Assembly: GCA_024711005.1 (NCBI GenBank)
Contig: JANJTQ010000256.1
Location: 1-50,806 of the forward strand
DNA from: Opitutaceae bacterium
GTDB lineage: Bacteria; Verrucomicrobiota; Verrucomicrobiia; Opitutales; Opitutaceae
DNA: 50,806 bases
Reading direction: 5' to 3'
Shown here piece after piece: positions 32,201 through 41,068 of the stretch. The translations under genes were made by a program, and so were the position numbers. The notes beneath the pieces were generated by a model. That model made no database searches. It saw nothing but the letters and a program-made list of their open reading frames with translations, and was not told where the DNA came from. Position 1 is the first letter of the stretch; every line of letters starts with the position of its first letter.

Positions 32201-33442
32201 ATGGCAATTCGCATGAGGACTCATCACGAGTGGTTCAACGAAGCCCGCTATGGACTTCTCATCCACTGGGGGGCCCATGCCGTGGCCGGCCGGGGAGAAT
32301 GGGCGCGCAATCGCGAACGCATTCCCCGCGATGATTACTCCCGGCTCTACGCGGAGCGTTTTTCCGCGGAAAACTATGACCCGGCCGCCTGGGCCACGCT
32401 GGCAAAGGACGCCGGCATGGGCTATGTCGTGCTCACCGCGCGACATCACGACGGCTTCGCGCTGTGGCCGACGAAGACCGGCGAATTTCACGCGGGACGC
32501 ATCGGTCCCAGGCGCGACTTGGTCGGACCGTTTGTCGAAGCGATGCGCGACGCGGGATTGAAGGTGGGTCTTTATTATTCACCGGCGGACTGGAGTCATC
32601 CGGACTACCCCGGCCCGTTCTTCCGCGACTGGCCCGGAATCCACCACTGGGCCAGTGCCGAGGCGCGCGAACGCTTCATCGCCTACTACCGCGCCCAGCT
32701 GGTCGAGCTGATGACCAATTACGGGCGGATCGACTACCTTTGGTTCGACGGTTGCATTCCCCACGACCTTCACCGCCGCGAGATCAACGAGGAGTTGCTC
32801 CGCCTCCAACCGCACCTGCTCATCACCGAGCGCAACGGTCCGCCCTCGCATGTAAAGATCAGCGAGCAGGCCATCCGCGCGCCCGCCGCAGACGTGCTCT
32901 GGGAGGCTTGCGTAACGCTCAACGACAACTGGGGCTGGCATGCCGGCGACTCCCACTGGAAGGATGCCTCCGAAGTCGTCCGGATGCTGATCGAGACCGC
33001 CGCCGGTGGCGGCAACCTGCTGTTGAACGTCGGCCCGAAACCGGACGGCACGATCCCCGCGGAGTCGGCCCAAGTCCTCCGCGAGGCGGGCGCGTGGTTG
33101 CGGCGCAACCGGGAATCCATCTCCGGCTCGGAACTGTCCCCGTTCAGCTGGAACTGCTGGGGACGCGTGACCGTCCGCGGAAATCGCATCTACCTGCACA
33201 TTCGCAACGGCGTGGGCCCAGAGCTGTGCTGGGCGGAACTGAAAAACAAAGTACGCCGCGCCTGGTGGCTGAACAGCGGCGCGCCCGTGGCGTTTGAGCA
33301 AAATGGCGAGCACCTGTTCCTGCGGGGCCTGCCCGTGCCACTCCCCGACAGGCTCACGAGCACGATCGTGCTGGACGTCGTTGGAAAGCCGGGCGCGCTG
33401 ACCCCGCAAACCACGTTCTGGATTCCCGGCGAGCAGGTGTGA
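32201..33442 (+). CDS. GH29-type alpha-L-fucosidase, cytoplasmic
   Basis: A 413-aa enzyme that would release terminal alpha-L-fucose. GH29 signatures are plain: W-F-N-E-A-R-Y-G-L-L-I-H-W-G, T-A-R-H-H-D-G-F-A-L-W, the nucleophile strand Y-L-W-F-D-G with D183, L-N-D-N-W-G-W, and N-L-L-L-N-V-G-P-K-P-D-G. A small beta-sandwich follows. There is no signal peptide, so it probably acts on imported oligosaccharides. Start at 32201; a second ATG at 32213 is also possible. It sits between the beta-helix gene (12 bp) and a 2-hydroxyacid dehydrogenase (34 bp), likely one operon. Confidence 0.93.
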   Translation: MAIRMRTHHEWFNEARYGLLIHWGAHAVAGRGEWARNRERIPRDDYSRLYAERFSAENYDPAAWATLAKDAGMGYVVLTARHHDGFALWPTKTGEFHAGRIGPRRDLVGPFVEAMRDAGLKVGLYYSPADWSHPDYPGPFFRDWPGIHHWASAEARERFIAYYRAQLVELMTNYGRIDYLWFDGCIPHDLHRREINEELLRLQPHLLITERNGPPSHVKISEQAIRAPAADVLWEACVTLNDNWGWHAGDSHWKDASEVVRMLIETAAGGGNLLLNVGPKPDGTIPAESAQVLREAGAWLRRNRESISGSELSPFSWNCWGRVTVRGNRIYLHIRNGVGPELCWAELKNKVRRAWWLNSGAPVAFEQNGEHLFLRGLPVPLPDRLTSTIVLDVVGKPGALTPQTTFWIPGEQV

Positions 33443-33476
33443 TCACGCAACGCCCTCCATCCGACACCCAATTATC

Positions 33477-34529
33477 ATGAATCCGCTCACCGAAACCCAA
33501 CCGATCGCCGCCGCCGCCGATCAGGAAACCATTCTCTTTGTCCTGACTCCGAAGGAGCAGGAGCTGTTTCTGCCGCACGCCAGGCTCGACCGGATCTCCG
33601 GCCACGATTGCATCCACGCGAACCCGGAAACGCTCAACCCCGCGCGCTGGGAGGAACTCCTCCGCGAGCGCCGGCCCACCGTGCTCCTCTCGGCCTGGAA
33701 CACGCCTCCCGTGCCCACCTCCTGGATCGAGTCCGGCGACATGTCGCTGCGCTACCTTTGCCACATCACCGGCTCGGTCAGAGGAGTCGCCCCCCGCGCC
33801 CTCTTATCTCGTGGCGTGCGCATCACAAACTGGGGACCGACGATCATCCATACGGTCGCCGAGCACGCCGTGCTCATGGTTCTGGCCCTGCTACGCGGCA
33901 CCCCTGCCTGGCCGGCCGCGACGGTTTCCGGCAAATACACGGTCGAGCTCATGCCGGTCCTCCGCACCCGCTCCCTGCGCGGCAAGCGCGTCGGACTGCA
34001 TGGCTTCGGCGCGGTCGCCCGCGAAATCGTCGCGCTGCTCAAGCCCTTCCAAGTCGATTTCATCGCCTGCTCGCAAGGCGTGCCCCGCTCGCTGTTCGAG
34101 GAACACGGAGTGGAGCCCTGCGACAACCTCGACGCGCTGTTCTCACGCAGCGACGTGCTGATCGAATGCGAAAGCCTCACAACCCAGACCCAAGGCAGCG
34201 TGACAGCCCGCATTCTCAACCGCCTCCCGCATGACGCCGTCTTCGTCAACGTCGGCCGGGCGCAGGTCGTGGACGAGGACGCGCTGATCCGGATCGCCGC
34301 CGAAAAACGCCTGCGGATCGGGCTCGACGTCTATCACCAGGAGCCACTCCCACCCGATTCCCCGCTCGCCGCGATTCCCGGACTCCTGCTCTCGCCGCAC
34401 ATCGCCGGCCCCACGTGGGACACCTTCTCGTGCTGCGGCGACCACGCTCTCGAAAACCTGCGCCGCTACCTGAACAACGAACCGCTGTCGGGCCTGGTCA
34501 CCGCCGAGATCTACGACCGCTCAACCTGA
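33477..34529 (+). CDS. D-isomer-specific 2-hydroxyacid dehydrogenase
   Basis: A 350-aa NAD(P)-dependent oxidoreductase for 2-hydroxy or 2-keto acids. The dinucleotide loop is G-L-H-G-F-G-A-V-A (173-181). Catalytic residues fit the family: R261 in N-V-G-R-A, E289 in L-D-V-Y-H-Q-E-P, and H308 in L-S-P-H-I-A-G. It follows the fucosidase gene closely and could reduce or oxidise an acid formed in sugar breakdown; D-3-phosphoglycerate or glyoxylate-type substrates are not excluded. Confidence 0.92.
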   Translation: MNPLTETQPIAAAADQETILFVLTPKEQELFLPHARLDRISGHDCIHANPETLNPARWEELLRERRPTVLLSAWNTPPVPTSWIESGDMSLRYLCHITGSVRGVAPRALLSRGVRITNWGPTIIHTVAEHAVLMVLALLRGTPAWPAATVSGKYTVELMPVLRTRSLRGKRVGLHGFGAVAREIVALLKPFQVDFIACSQGVPRSLFEEHGVEPCDNLDALFSRSDVLIECESLTTQTQGSVTARILNRLPHDAVFVNVGRAQVVDEDALIRIAAEKRLRIGLDVYHQEPLPPDSPLAAIPGLLLSPHIAGPTWDTFSCCGDHALENLRRYLNNEPLSGLVTAEIYDRST

Positions 34530-34641
34530 CCCGTTCCGGTCGCGACGGAGCCCGACGACAACGCCTCCGTCCGCGCACATCCGAATCGACTTCGGCGCCA
34601 CCGGACTGGACAACCCCATCGTCGCCGGCACCATTCGCGAC

Positions 34642-36717
34642 ATGCGTTCCCTGCTGGCGGTCACGGCCGCGCTGATGTCCTGTCTCCTCGCCGTCGGAAC
34701 CACGGCAACCGACATCCCGCCGACCACGTGGGTCGACGTGACGGCCACCACTGGACGAATCGCTCGCATCCGCACGTTGACCGCCTTCGCCCTTACCGCG
34801 CCAATCCCCGACATCGAATCCGCCATCGCCACGCTCGCGCTTGAGCCCATGGGCCGCGCGAATCAGGAGCTACAACTCCTCGGTCAGGTACACGTGAACC
34901 GCGATCTGCAGGCCGCCCTCGCCTATCAACTCACCGGCCCCGGACATGACGCCCCCTACTACCGCAAAGGCTTTTTTACCGGGCTCGCTCAACACCATCC
35001 CGACCTCGTCCGCTCCGAACTTCGCCGACTGCCCGCGACGTGGGTACGCGAGTCCTCCATTCGCGATGTCATAACGGTTCTCGCAAAGACAAACCCCACC
35101 GACGCCCTCGCGCTGCTTCGCGACATGGAGACGCCGTCGCTCCTCCCGTTTCTCCTGCGCGATTGGATCAAACATGATCCCGCCGGCGCGCTCGACGCCG
35201 TCCTGGCAGAGACCGCCAACTCGCCCCCTGAGCAACGACTGGCCGTTCTTTCTCCCGTGTTTGAGCAACTCGCCGCCCACGACCTCGGCGGCATTTTGGA
35301 ATTCGCCACCCGCACCACCGACCCGACCGTACTCAACGCCATTATGCAGGCCGTTGTGAGCGAGCTAACCCAAGAATCGTCTCTGGTGTTCATAAATAGA
35401 GGTCACCTGCGCCAACACATCACCCCCGTGCGCCTGGAAACGCTCCGCCGTTTCGCCGATCGACAAACCTCCGACAACCGCCGCGCGCTCTTCGACCGCC
35501 TGCTGGCCGATTTTGGCAAGAGCCCCTCTCTGCACCTCGACCTGCTCTGGGCTTGGCATCAAACCGCGCCGGAGGAATCGCGCGACTGGGTCGCCGGACT
35601 GGCTTCCACGCCACCGGAAACCTTCGGCCTCCTCCTGGAAATTGATCCCGCGCTCGCCCTGTCCCGGATCGAGTCCGCCCCCGCCGGTCCCGCACGAGCC
35701 GACATGCTCGGACAACTCACCGCCAAACTCGCCCGCGACGATCTGCCCGACGCCCTCGGCATGATTGCAGGTCTTGCCGCCGGCCCCGAACAACAGGCCG
35801 CCATAGATGCCCTCGCCAAGACCAGCGCCATCCATGACCCCGCCACATTGGCCGTCGCCATCGCCTCGTTGCCACCCGACGCATTTGCAACCGAACTCGC
35901 CAAACGATTCGGGGCCCACTGGCTGACGCTCCACGACTCCCGTTCCGCCCTCGACTGGTTCATCGGCCTGCCTCCCGGCCCCGCCCGCACCGCCCTTGGC
36001 GAAACCATGCGAGACGCCCTCATCCAAACCGCCCCGGACAAGGCCATCGCGTTTATCCAAACCCTCGAAGATCCGCAGGAGCGCGCCACGTTCATCCATG
36101 AACTCGCGGCCAAACAAACCGCCGCCCACCCCGAAGCCGTCTTCGCGCTCATCGAAAGCCTCCCGCCCGGCACCCGTCGCAACTACGCCTTCAAAGCCGC
36201 CATCCAATCGCTGACCAAGGACGATCCCGCCTCCGCCGCCGGCCTCGTCACCTCCGGAGCCTTCGGCCCCGCCAATCCCAAACTCATCCGCATCGTCGCC
36301 GACGCGTGGACCCAAATCTCCGCCGCCGACAGCGCCCGCTGGCTCGCCGAAAAGTTCGACGATCCGACCATGCCCGAACTGCTCAAGGACCAAGACACCC
36401 TGTTCGGCACCCTCCCCGGCGTCGCCCGCCACTACGCAATACAGGACCCCGCCTCCGCGCTCGAGTGGGCCGCCAGCCTTCCCTCGGCCGACCTGCAAAC
36501 ACGCGCCACCCTCGCCGCCGCCGACACCATGGCCGAGACCTATCCCCAACGCGCGTGGGACGCCGTCATTACCACCCGCCCCACCGAGGATGCCCTCTCC
36601 GAAATCTACGCGGAAATCGAAAAACAAAATCCCCGCGAAGCCCGTCGCCTGCTCGAAAACGCCTCGCTGCCCGACGAACTCAAAAGCCGTATCCAGACCG
36701 GCACCACACGCCGATGA
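34642..36717 (+). CDS. Secreted helical-repeat protein with DPxxAL...W motifs (unknown function)
   Basis: A 691-aa protein with a signal peptide (M-R-S-L-L-A-V-T-A-A-L-M-S-C-L-L-A-V-G-T). The rest is made of alpha-helical units of about 35-45 residues, each with a D-P-x-x-A-L core and often a Trp: H-D-P-A-G-A-L-D-A-V, I-D-P-A-L-A-L-S-R-I, Q-D-P-A-S-A-L-E-W-A-A-S-L-P. This resembles TPR/HEAT-like solenoids for protein binding. No enzyme motif is seen. Its stop codon overlaps the start of the next gene (ATGA at 36714-36717), so the two are translationally coupled and probably form a complex. Confidence 0.8.
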   Translation: MRSLLAVTAALMSCLLAVGTTATDIPPTTWVDVTATTGRIARIRTLTAFALTAPIPDIESAIATLALEPMGRANQELQLLGQVHVNRDLQAALAYQLTGPGHDAPYYRKGFFTGLAQHHPDLVRSELRRLPATWVRESSIRDVITVLAKTNPTDALALLRDMETPSLLPFLLRDWIKHDPAGALDAVLAETANSPPEQRLAVLSPVFEQLAAHDLGGILEFATRTTDPTVLNAIMQAVVSELTQESSLVFINRGHLRQHITPVRLETLRRFADRQTSDNRRALFDRLLADFGKSPSLHLDLLWAWHQTAPEESRDWVAGLASTPPETFGLLLEIDPALALSRIESAPAGPARADMLGQLTAKLARDDLPDALGMIAGLAAGPEQQAAIDALAKTSAIHDPATLAVAIASLPPDAFATELAKRFGAHWLTLHDSRSALDWFIGLPPGPARTALGETMRDALIQTAPDKAIAFIQTLEDPQERATFIHELAAKQTAAHPEAVFALIESLPPGTRRNYAFKAAIQSLTKDDPASAAGLVTSGAFGPANPKLIRIVADAWTQISAADSARWLAEKFDDPTMPELLKDQDTLFGTLPGVARHYAIQDPASALEWAASLPSADLQTRATLAAADTMAETYPQRAWDAVITTRPTEDALSEIYAEIEKQNPREARRLLENASLPDELKSRIQTGTTRR

Positions 36718-38897
36718 TCCCGCGAAACCGTCAGCTTTTTTTCGCCGCGCTCATTCTCCTCGCTCTCGTCGCCACCCTCACTTGGAGGCTTCGCCAACCC
36801 TCAAGCGAACCGCTTCCGCCCGGCAACGAACTCGCCGCCACCACGCTCGCTCCGGCACACGCTGGCATCTATCACGATGTTCCGGGCGAACTCGCCACCA
36901 TCCTCAACGAAACCGACGCCGTTCGTCGGACCTACCTGCTGGCCACCTGGGTTGACCAACACACACTGGAAGAAGTCACCGCGATCTGGACCCGCATTCG
37001 CCGTCCCCCGCCGGACAGGTCCTACAATTTCGAGGAGGACGAACTACTCGCGTTGATCCACCACAAATTGGCCGACCTCAATCCCGAAGCCTCCGACATG
37101 GACCTCATGCTACTGAGCCCCGAGATCGTTCATCATCAAAAATTGGTTCCGCAGACTCCCCGCGATCTCCTCCTCAACGAAGCCAAATCCGACCCCGCAG
37201 GCGCCTTTCAAAAAACGCTCGCGATGCGCATGCCTCCGAACGAGCGGGATCACACCTTGTTTGAAATCCTCCGCTTGACCGCCTCCACCGATCCCGACCA
37301 AGCGCTCGCCCTGCTCGCCTCCACCCGGGCCATCAACCCCGCACATGCTCGCGTCGCCATAGCCGAAAGCTGGGCCGTCGCCGATCCCTCCGCCGCCCTC
37401 GCTTGGGCACTCACCCAACCCGCCTCCGGTCATTTTGGCGACCCGGTGCGCAGCGCGATCGAAACTTGGGCCAAAACCGACCTCGATGCCGCCATCGAGG
37501 CCGCCACCGGCCTGTCGGCGAATCACGACCTCGACTACACGCTCAAGGGACTCCTCGCGCAGTGGTTCGCCGCCTCCCCTGCTGCATCCGCCGAATGGAT
37601 TCGCGGCCAGCCCAATCTCGGTCCGGCCCTGCTCGAAGCCGCCTTCAACGCCCTCTCCGGCACTCATCCTCATCTCGCGGCATCGCTTCTAGAGCGCCCC
37701 ATGCCCGATGATACCCGCGTCGACCACACCGCCACTCTGGTTGGACGCTGGGCCAAAACCGATCCGCAAGCCGCCCGGCAGTGGCTCGACGGCCGCCCCC
37801 GCGACCGGGCCTACCTCGAAGCCGCCGCCGGACTGGTCGCCACCCTTGCCAAACAAGACCCGGCCGCCGCCTTCGACTTTTTCCGTTCGCTTCCCGGCGA
37901 CGCCAACCTTGGAAACATCGCCCTCTCCCTCGCCGACAATGTCGCCGACAAATCACAGGCGCTTTCCTGGCTGCTCTCCCTCCCGCCATCGACGGACACC
38001 ACTCGCGCCATCACCCGGGTCACCAACGGCATGAACCCCGCCAACGCCGTACAAATCGTAAGCGGCATTCCTGACGGCCCCCTCCGACAAGCCGCCTACG
38101 CCGGCCTCGGCGAACGCGTCTATTTTTATGATCGCCCCAACCTGATCAACTGGCTGCGCGCGCTCCCCGATGCCGAAAGCCAGGCCGCCGTGATCAAAAA
38201 AATCGGCTACTACTGGGACCAGTCCTCGCCGGATGAAATCCGGGCCTTCGCCAGCGAACTCCGCGCCGGTCCGGCCCTCGATGCCATTCTCCCCGAAGTT
38301 CTGCGCACTTGGTTAAAAACCGATCCCGCAGCCGCGACCGACTGGCTGCTGGAACGACGAGACGGCAAAACGGCCCAAACCCAATTGGTCAACAGCCTCG
38401 CCACCCTCGCCGGACATGCACCGGACGCAGCGTTGCAACGGCTCGGCTCCCTCCGCCCCGACGACCCCGCTCACGCGGATGTCCTGCGCGGCGTCGTGCA
38501 GGGCCTGACCGCCAACTCCCCCGACACCGCCGCCCGCACCCTGCTCACGCAGGGAACCTCCGCGGAACAGTTGGCCCAAGTTGGTTCTTTGACTTTGAAT
38601 TGGTCCCGACAGGACGCGTCCGCCGCCACAGCCTGGACCCGCGCGCTCCCCCCCGGCGAAGTGCGTGATCGCGGACTGCAATCCATCGCGGGAGAGCTGT
38701 CCGCTCAAGACGTCAACGCCGCCCTCGCGTTGGTGCCACTGGCCACCTCCGACGAAACCCGTTTCCAAATCCGCCGCCGCACCCTGCTGTCGCTGCAAAC
38801 CAATGATGACGCCCGGGCCCAAGCCACCCTCGACAGCATGGCGCTTTCGTCCAAGGAACGCACCCAACTGCAGGAGGAACTCGACTCCTACCGGTGA
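36714..38897 (+). CDS. Membrane-anchored helical-repeat protein, coupled partner (unknown function)
   Basis: A 727-aa protein. The start at 36714 overlaps the previous stop (ATGA) and gives an N-terminal membrane helix after basic residues (M-I-P-R-N-R-Q then L-F-F-A-A-L-I-L-L-A-L-V-A-T-L), probably a bitopic anchor. The body carries the same solenoid motif as its neighbour, for example S-D-P-A-G-A-F, A-D-P-S-A-A-L-A-W-A, Q-D-P-A-A-A-F-D-F-F-R-S-L-P and T-D-P-A-A-A-T-D-W-L-L. The pair looks like a gene duplication with one secreted and one anchored member. No known family could be named. Confidence 0.8.
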   Translation: MIPRNRQLFFAALILLALVATLTWRLRQPSSEPLPPGNELAATTLAPAHAGIYHDVPGELATILNETDAVRRTYLLATWVDQHTLEEVTAIWTRIRRPPPDRSYNFEEDELLALIHHKLADLNPEASDMDLMLLSPEIVHHQKLVPQTPRDLLLNEAKSDPAGAFQKTLAMRMPPNERDHTLFEILRLTASTDPDQALALLASTRAINPAHARVAIAESWAVADPSAALAWALTQPASGHFGDPVRSAIETWAKTDLDAAIEAATGLSANHDLDYTLKGLLAQWFAASPAASAEWIRGQPNLGPALLEAAFNALSGTHPHLAASLLERPMPDDTRVDHTATLVGRWAKTDPQAARQWLDGRPRDRAYLEAAAGLVATLAKQDPAAAFDFFRSLPGDANLGNIALSLADNVADKSQALSWLLSLPPSTDTTRAITRVTNGMNPANAVQIVSGIPDGPLRQAAYAGLGERVYFYDRPNLINWLRALPDAESQAAVIKKIGYYWDQSSPDEIRAFASELRAGPALDAILPEVLRTWLKTDPAAATDWLLERRDGKTAQTQLVNSLATLAGHAPDAALQRLGSLRPDDPAHADVLRGVVQGLTANSPDTAARTLLTQGTSAEQLAQVGSLTLNWSRQDASAATAWTRALPPGEVRDRGLQSIAGELSAQDVNAALALVPLATSDETRFQIRRRTLLSLQTNDDARAQATLDSMALSSKERTQLQEELDSYR

Positions 38898-38936
38898 GCG
38901 CCTCCTGCAGTCTCGCAAACGCACATTCCGGACTCT

Positions 38937-40799
38937 TCAGACCGAATAGGTCGGCTGACTGAATTCACCGCGCTTGATTTCCTTCGCCGAGAGATCCCGG
39001 CGGCACAGGCGCAGGAAGAAGCCCCAGGCCGCGCCTCCGTTGAGGTCCATCGCCACCGTGAGCGTGTGCTCGCCGGCGGCGATCGTCGCGGTCTTCGAAA
39101 ACTCGTCGGCCAGACACGGATTAATCCCGTCCAAGTCGGTGTAGAACGGTTCGCCATCGATCCACAGACGGAAGGGTCCGTCGTATCCGAGCAGGAATTC
39201 CAGCTCCATCGCCTCGGGCACCGAGAGCTTGGCGGAAAAATACGCGTGTCCCGAATGCTTCTCCCAACGCGGGTGTTCGTTGACGAAGCCGTCGAGGCCA
39301 TACGTCCGCATCTCGGCACCATGCGCCTCCGGATCCGGGCAGGTCAGGTCGGCGAGCGACGCAGCCGGCGCGGCAACGGGCGGAGTCACCCGCCACTTGG
39401 TGACGAAGGGCAGAAACGCGTTGGGCTTGATGAACGCCTGCGGACCAAACGCCGGCAGCGCGCACCCGCGCGCGTCGGTGATCGTGCACACCGGCATGCG
39501 ACCGTGACCGTAGGCAAGACGCGTGCCGGCCGGCAGAATGATGTTGGCCTGGAAATGCAGGCGCGCGGTGTCGCCGTGCAACGTCGTCTTAAAGATCATC
39601 GGCACTTCCTGGCCGTCGGCCTCGACGAGCGCAAAACCGCGCGGCGCCCCCGACGACCGCAGGCCCCCGGGGACGTGATCGAACACCACATTAATCTGCC
39701 CGGGAGCGTTCCGGGGATCGATGGGCAGGATTTTCTTCAGGCGTGGCATCGGCGCTTCGCGATGGTTTCCATAAACCAAACGATCGGCCGCGCGGGCGAA
39801 ACGCTCCGCGAGCGCCGGAAACGCCGTCGCGCTGATGTGGATGTTGTCATCCAGCGCGAGGTCCATGGAGGAGATGACTTCGAGGTGTTTGATTTTCGCC
39901 GCCAGCAGCCGCTGCTGTTCCTGAACGCGATTCCAGCCGGAACCACCCCAACGACCGAAAACCGTCCCGATCTGCGCCATGATCCATGGCAATGCGGGTT
40001 GCTTCAAATCACGCCTCACCGCGGCGACCAACGCGCGCATTTTTTCCGTGTAAACATCCACCGGCGGCCCGTCGGTATCGCTCTCGCCCTGATACCACAA
40101 CACGCCGGCGATCGGCTGGCCGGTGGCGCGCAGGGAAAGCAGCATCGAGCCATAGAGCGAGTCGCCGCCTTTGTTCTTCAACGCGGGATCCCACTGCGAC
40201 ATCGAGGTGCCGCCATGCGCCGTCGCGATCAGGCCTTGCGGCACGCCGGAACGCGCCAGCATCTCGCGTCCGAAAAACACGCCCGCGCCCACACCCTTTT
40301 TCGCCGTCCGACGCAGCACCTCGGCGCGTTCGGCGGACATCGATTGCCCCCCGCCGTGACATGCATCGGGAGACTCGCCGAGCAGATGCAACGGATCCTC
40401 CGCCCGTCGCCATTCGCGACGCATCGAAAACACGCGGACCAGCGGATGCGGTTTGGCCGCGCCCGTCATGTTGCCGCAGCCCTCCATGTTGCTTTGTCCG
40501 GCCATCAGCCAGACATCGCCCACGAAGAACGCTTTCACGCGCACCTCGGTTTTGCCGCAACGCAATGCCAACCGATAGGGCCCGCCGGCCGGGATGTTCG
40601 CCAACGTCGCGAAAAACTTGCCGCGCGCGGCCGTGCCCACCCGACGTTCCTTCCAACCCTTCAGTGCGCCGGCGGCAGCGGTGACGGTGGCGAAAACCGG
40701 ACCGGTTTCCGCGGAGATTCCATCGAGGCGCGCGGACGCGCCGCGGGAGCCGATACGTTGCAACACCTGACCTTCAGTGAGGCCTTGTTGGATTTTCAC
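38937..40799 (-). CDS. Sialate O-acetylesterase-like SGNH enzyme (SASA/DUF303)
   Basis: A 620-aa protein of the SASA carbohydrate-esterase family. The nucleophile block is M-A-G-Q-S-N-M-E-G with S103; the next conserved block W-Y-Q-G-E-S-D is around residue 240. An N-terminal beta domain (1-90) and a C-terminal beta-rich region (about 490-620, with P-F-R-L-W-I-D-G-E) flank the hydrolase. No signal peptide is seen, so it is probably cytoplasmic. Members deacetylate sialic acids or acetylated plant and algal sugars; the substrate here is unknown. It is convergent with the repeat-protein pair. Confidence 0.88.
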   Translation of the reverse strand: MKIQQGLTEGQVLQRIGSRGASARLDGISAETGPVFATVTAAAGALKGWKERRVGTAARGKFFATLANIPAGGPYRLALRCGKTEVRVKAFFVGDVWLMAGQSNMEGCGNMTGAAKPHPLVRVFSMRREWRRAEDPLHLLGESPDACHGGGQSMSAERAEVLRRTAKKGVGAGVFFGREMLARSGVPQGLIATAHGGTSMSQWDPALKNKGGDSLYGSMLLSLRATGQPIAGVLWYQGESDTDGPPVDVYTEKMRALVAAVRRDLKQPALPWIMAQIGTVFGRWGGSGWNRVQEQQRLLAAKIKHLEVISSMDLALDDNIHISATAFPALAERFARAADRLVYGNHREAPMPRLKKILPIDPRNAPGQINVVFDHVPGGLRSSGAPRGFALVEADGQEVPMIFKTTLHGDTARLHFQANIILPAGTRLAYGHGRMPVCTITDARGCALPAFGPQAFIKPNAFLPFVTKWRVTPPVAAPAASLADLTCPDPEAHGAEMRTYGLDGFVNEHPRWEKHSGHAYFSAKLSVPEAMELEFLLGYDGPFRLWIDGEPFYTDLDGINPCLADEFSKTATIAAGEHTLTVAMDLNGGAAWGFFLRLCRRDLSAKEIKRGEFSQPTYSV

Positions 40800-40936
40800 G
40801 AGGGGGAATTTTGTCTGGACGTTATCGTTTCTTGACCAAGTCCGGCACTCAACCGGCCGCCTGCCCCCGTGTCCAGTTCGCGCCCGTTCGCGCCTCCTTT
40901 TCGCGGCATTCGCCAGCGCCGCGGCCCAGAGACAGA

Positions 40937-41058
40937 GTAACCCAATAGGTTACTTTGGCCGTGGAGCGTCGGCCGAGCGTCGCGTCGCGAACCCGGAGGA
41001 CTTAACGGACCCGTGCCACGAAAATAACGCGGCAGTCGAACGCAGCAGCCGAGGTGCG
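40937..41058. repeat. Repeat remnants downstream of lysA
   Basis: A small perfect inverted repeat GTAACC/GGTTAC (40937-40942 with 40948-40953) and a single arm ACGCAGCAGCCGAGGTGCG (41040-41058). The arm resembles the arms of the two hairpin repeats at 43969-44041 and 44605-44677. They lie in the 269-bp gap between lysA and the esterase gene, where I see no gene. Confidence 0.5.
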
Positions 41059-41068
41059 CCGAAAACCG

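Noticed and set aside
39066-40835. 589-codon open frame opposite the sialate esterase-like gene
   Set aside because: No domain; the - strand carries G-Q-S-N-M and W-Y-Q-G-E-S-D motifs.
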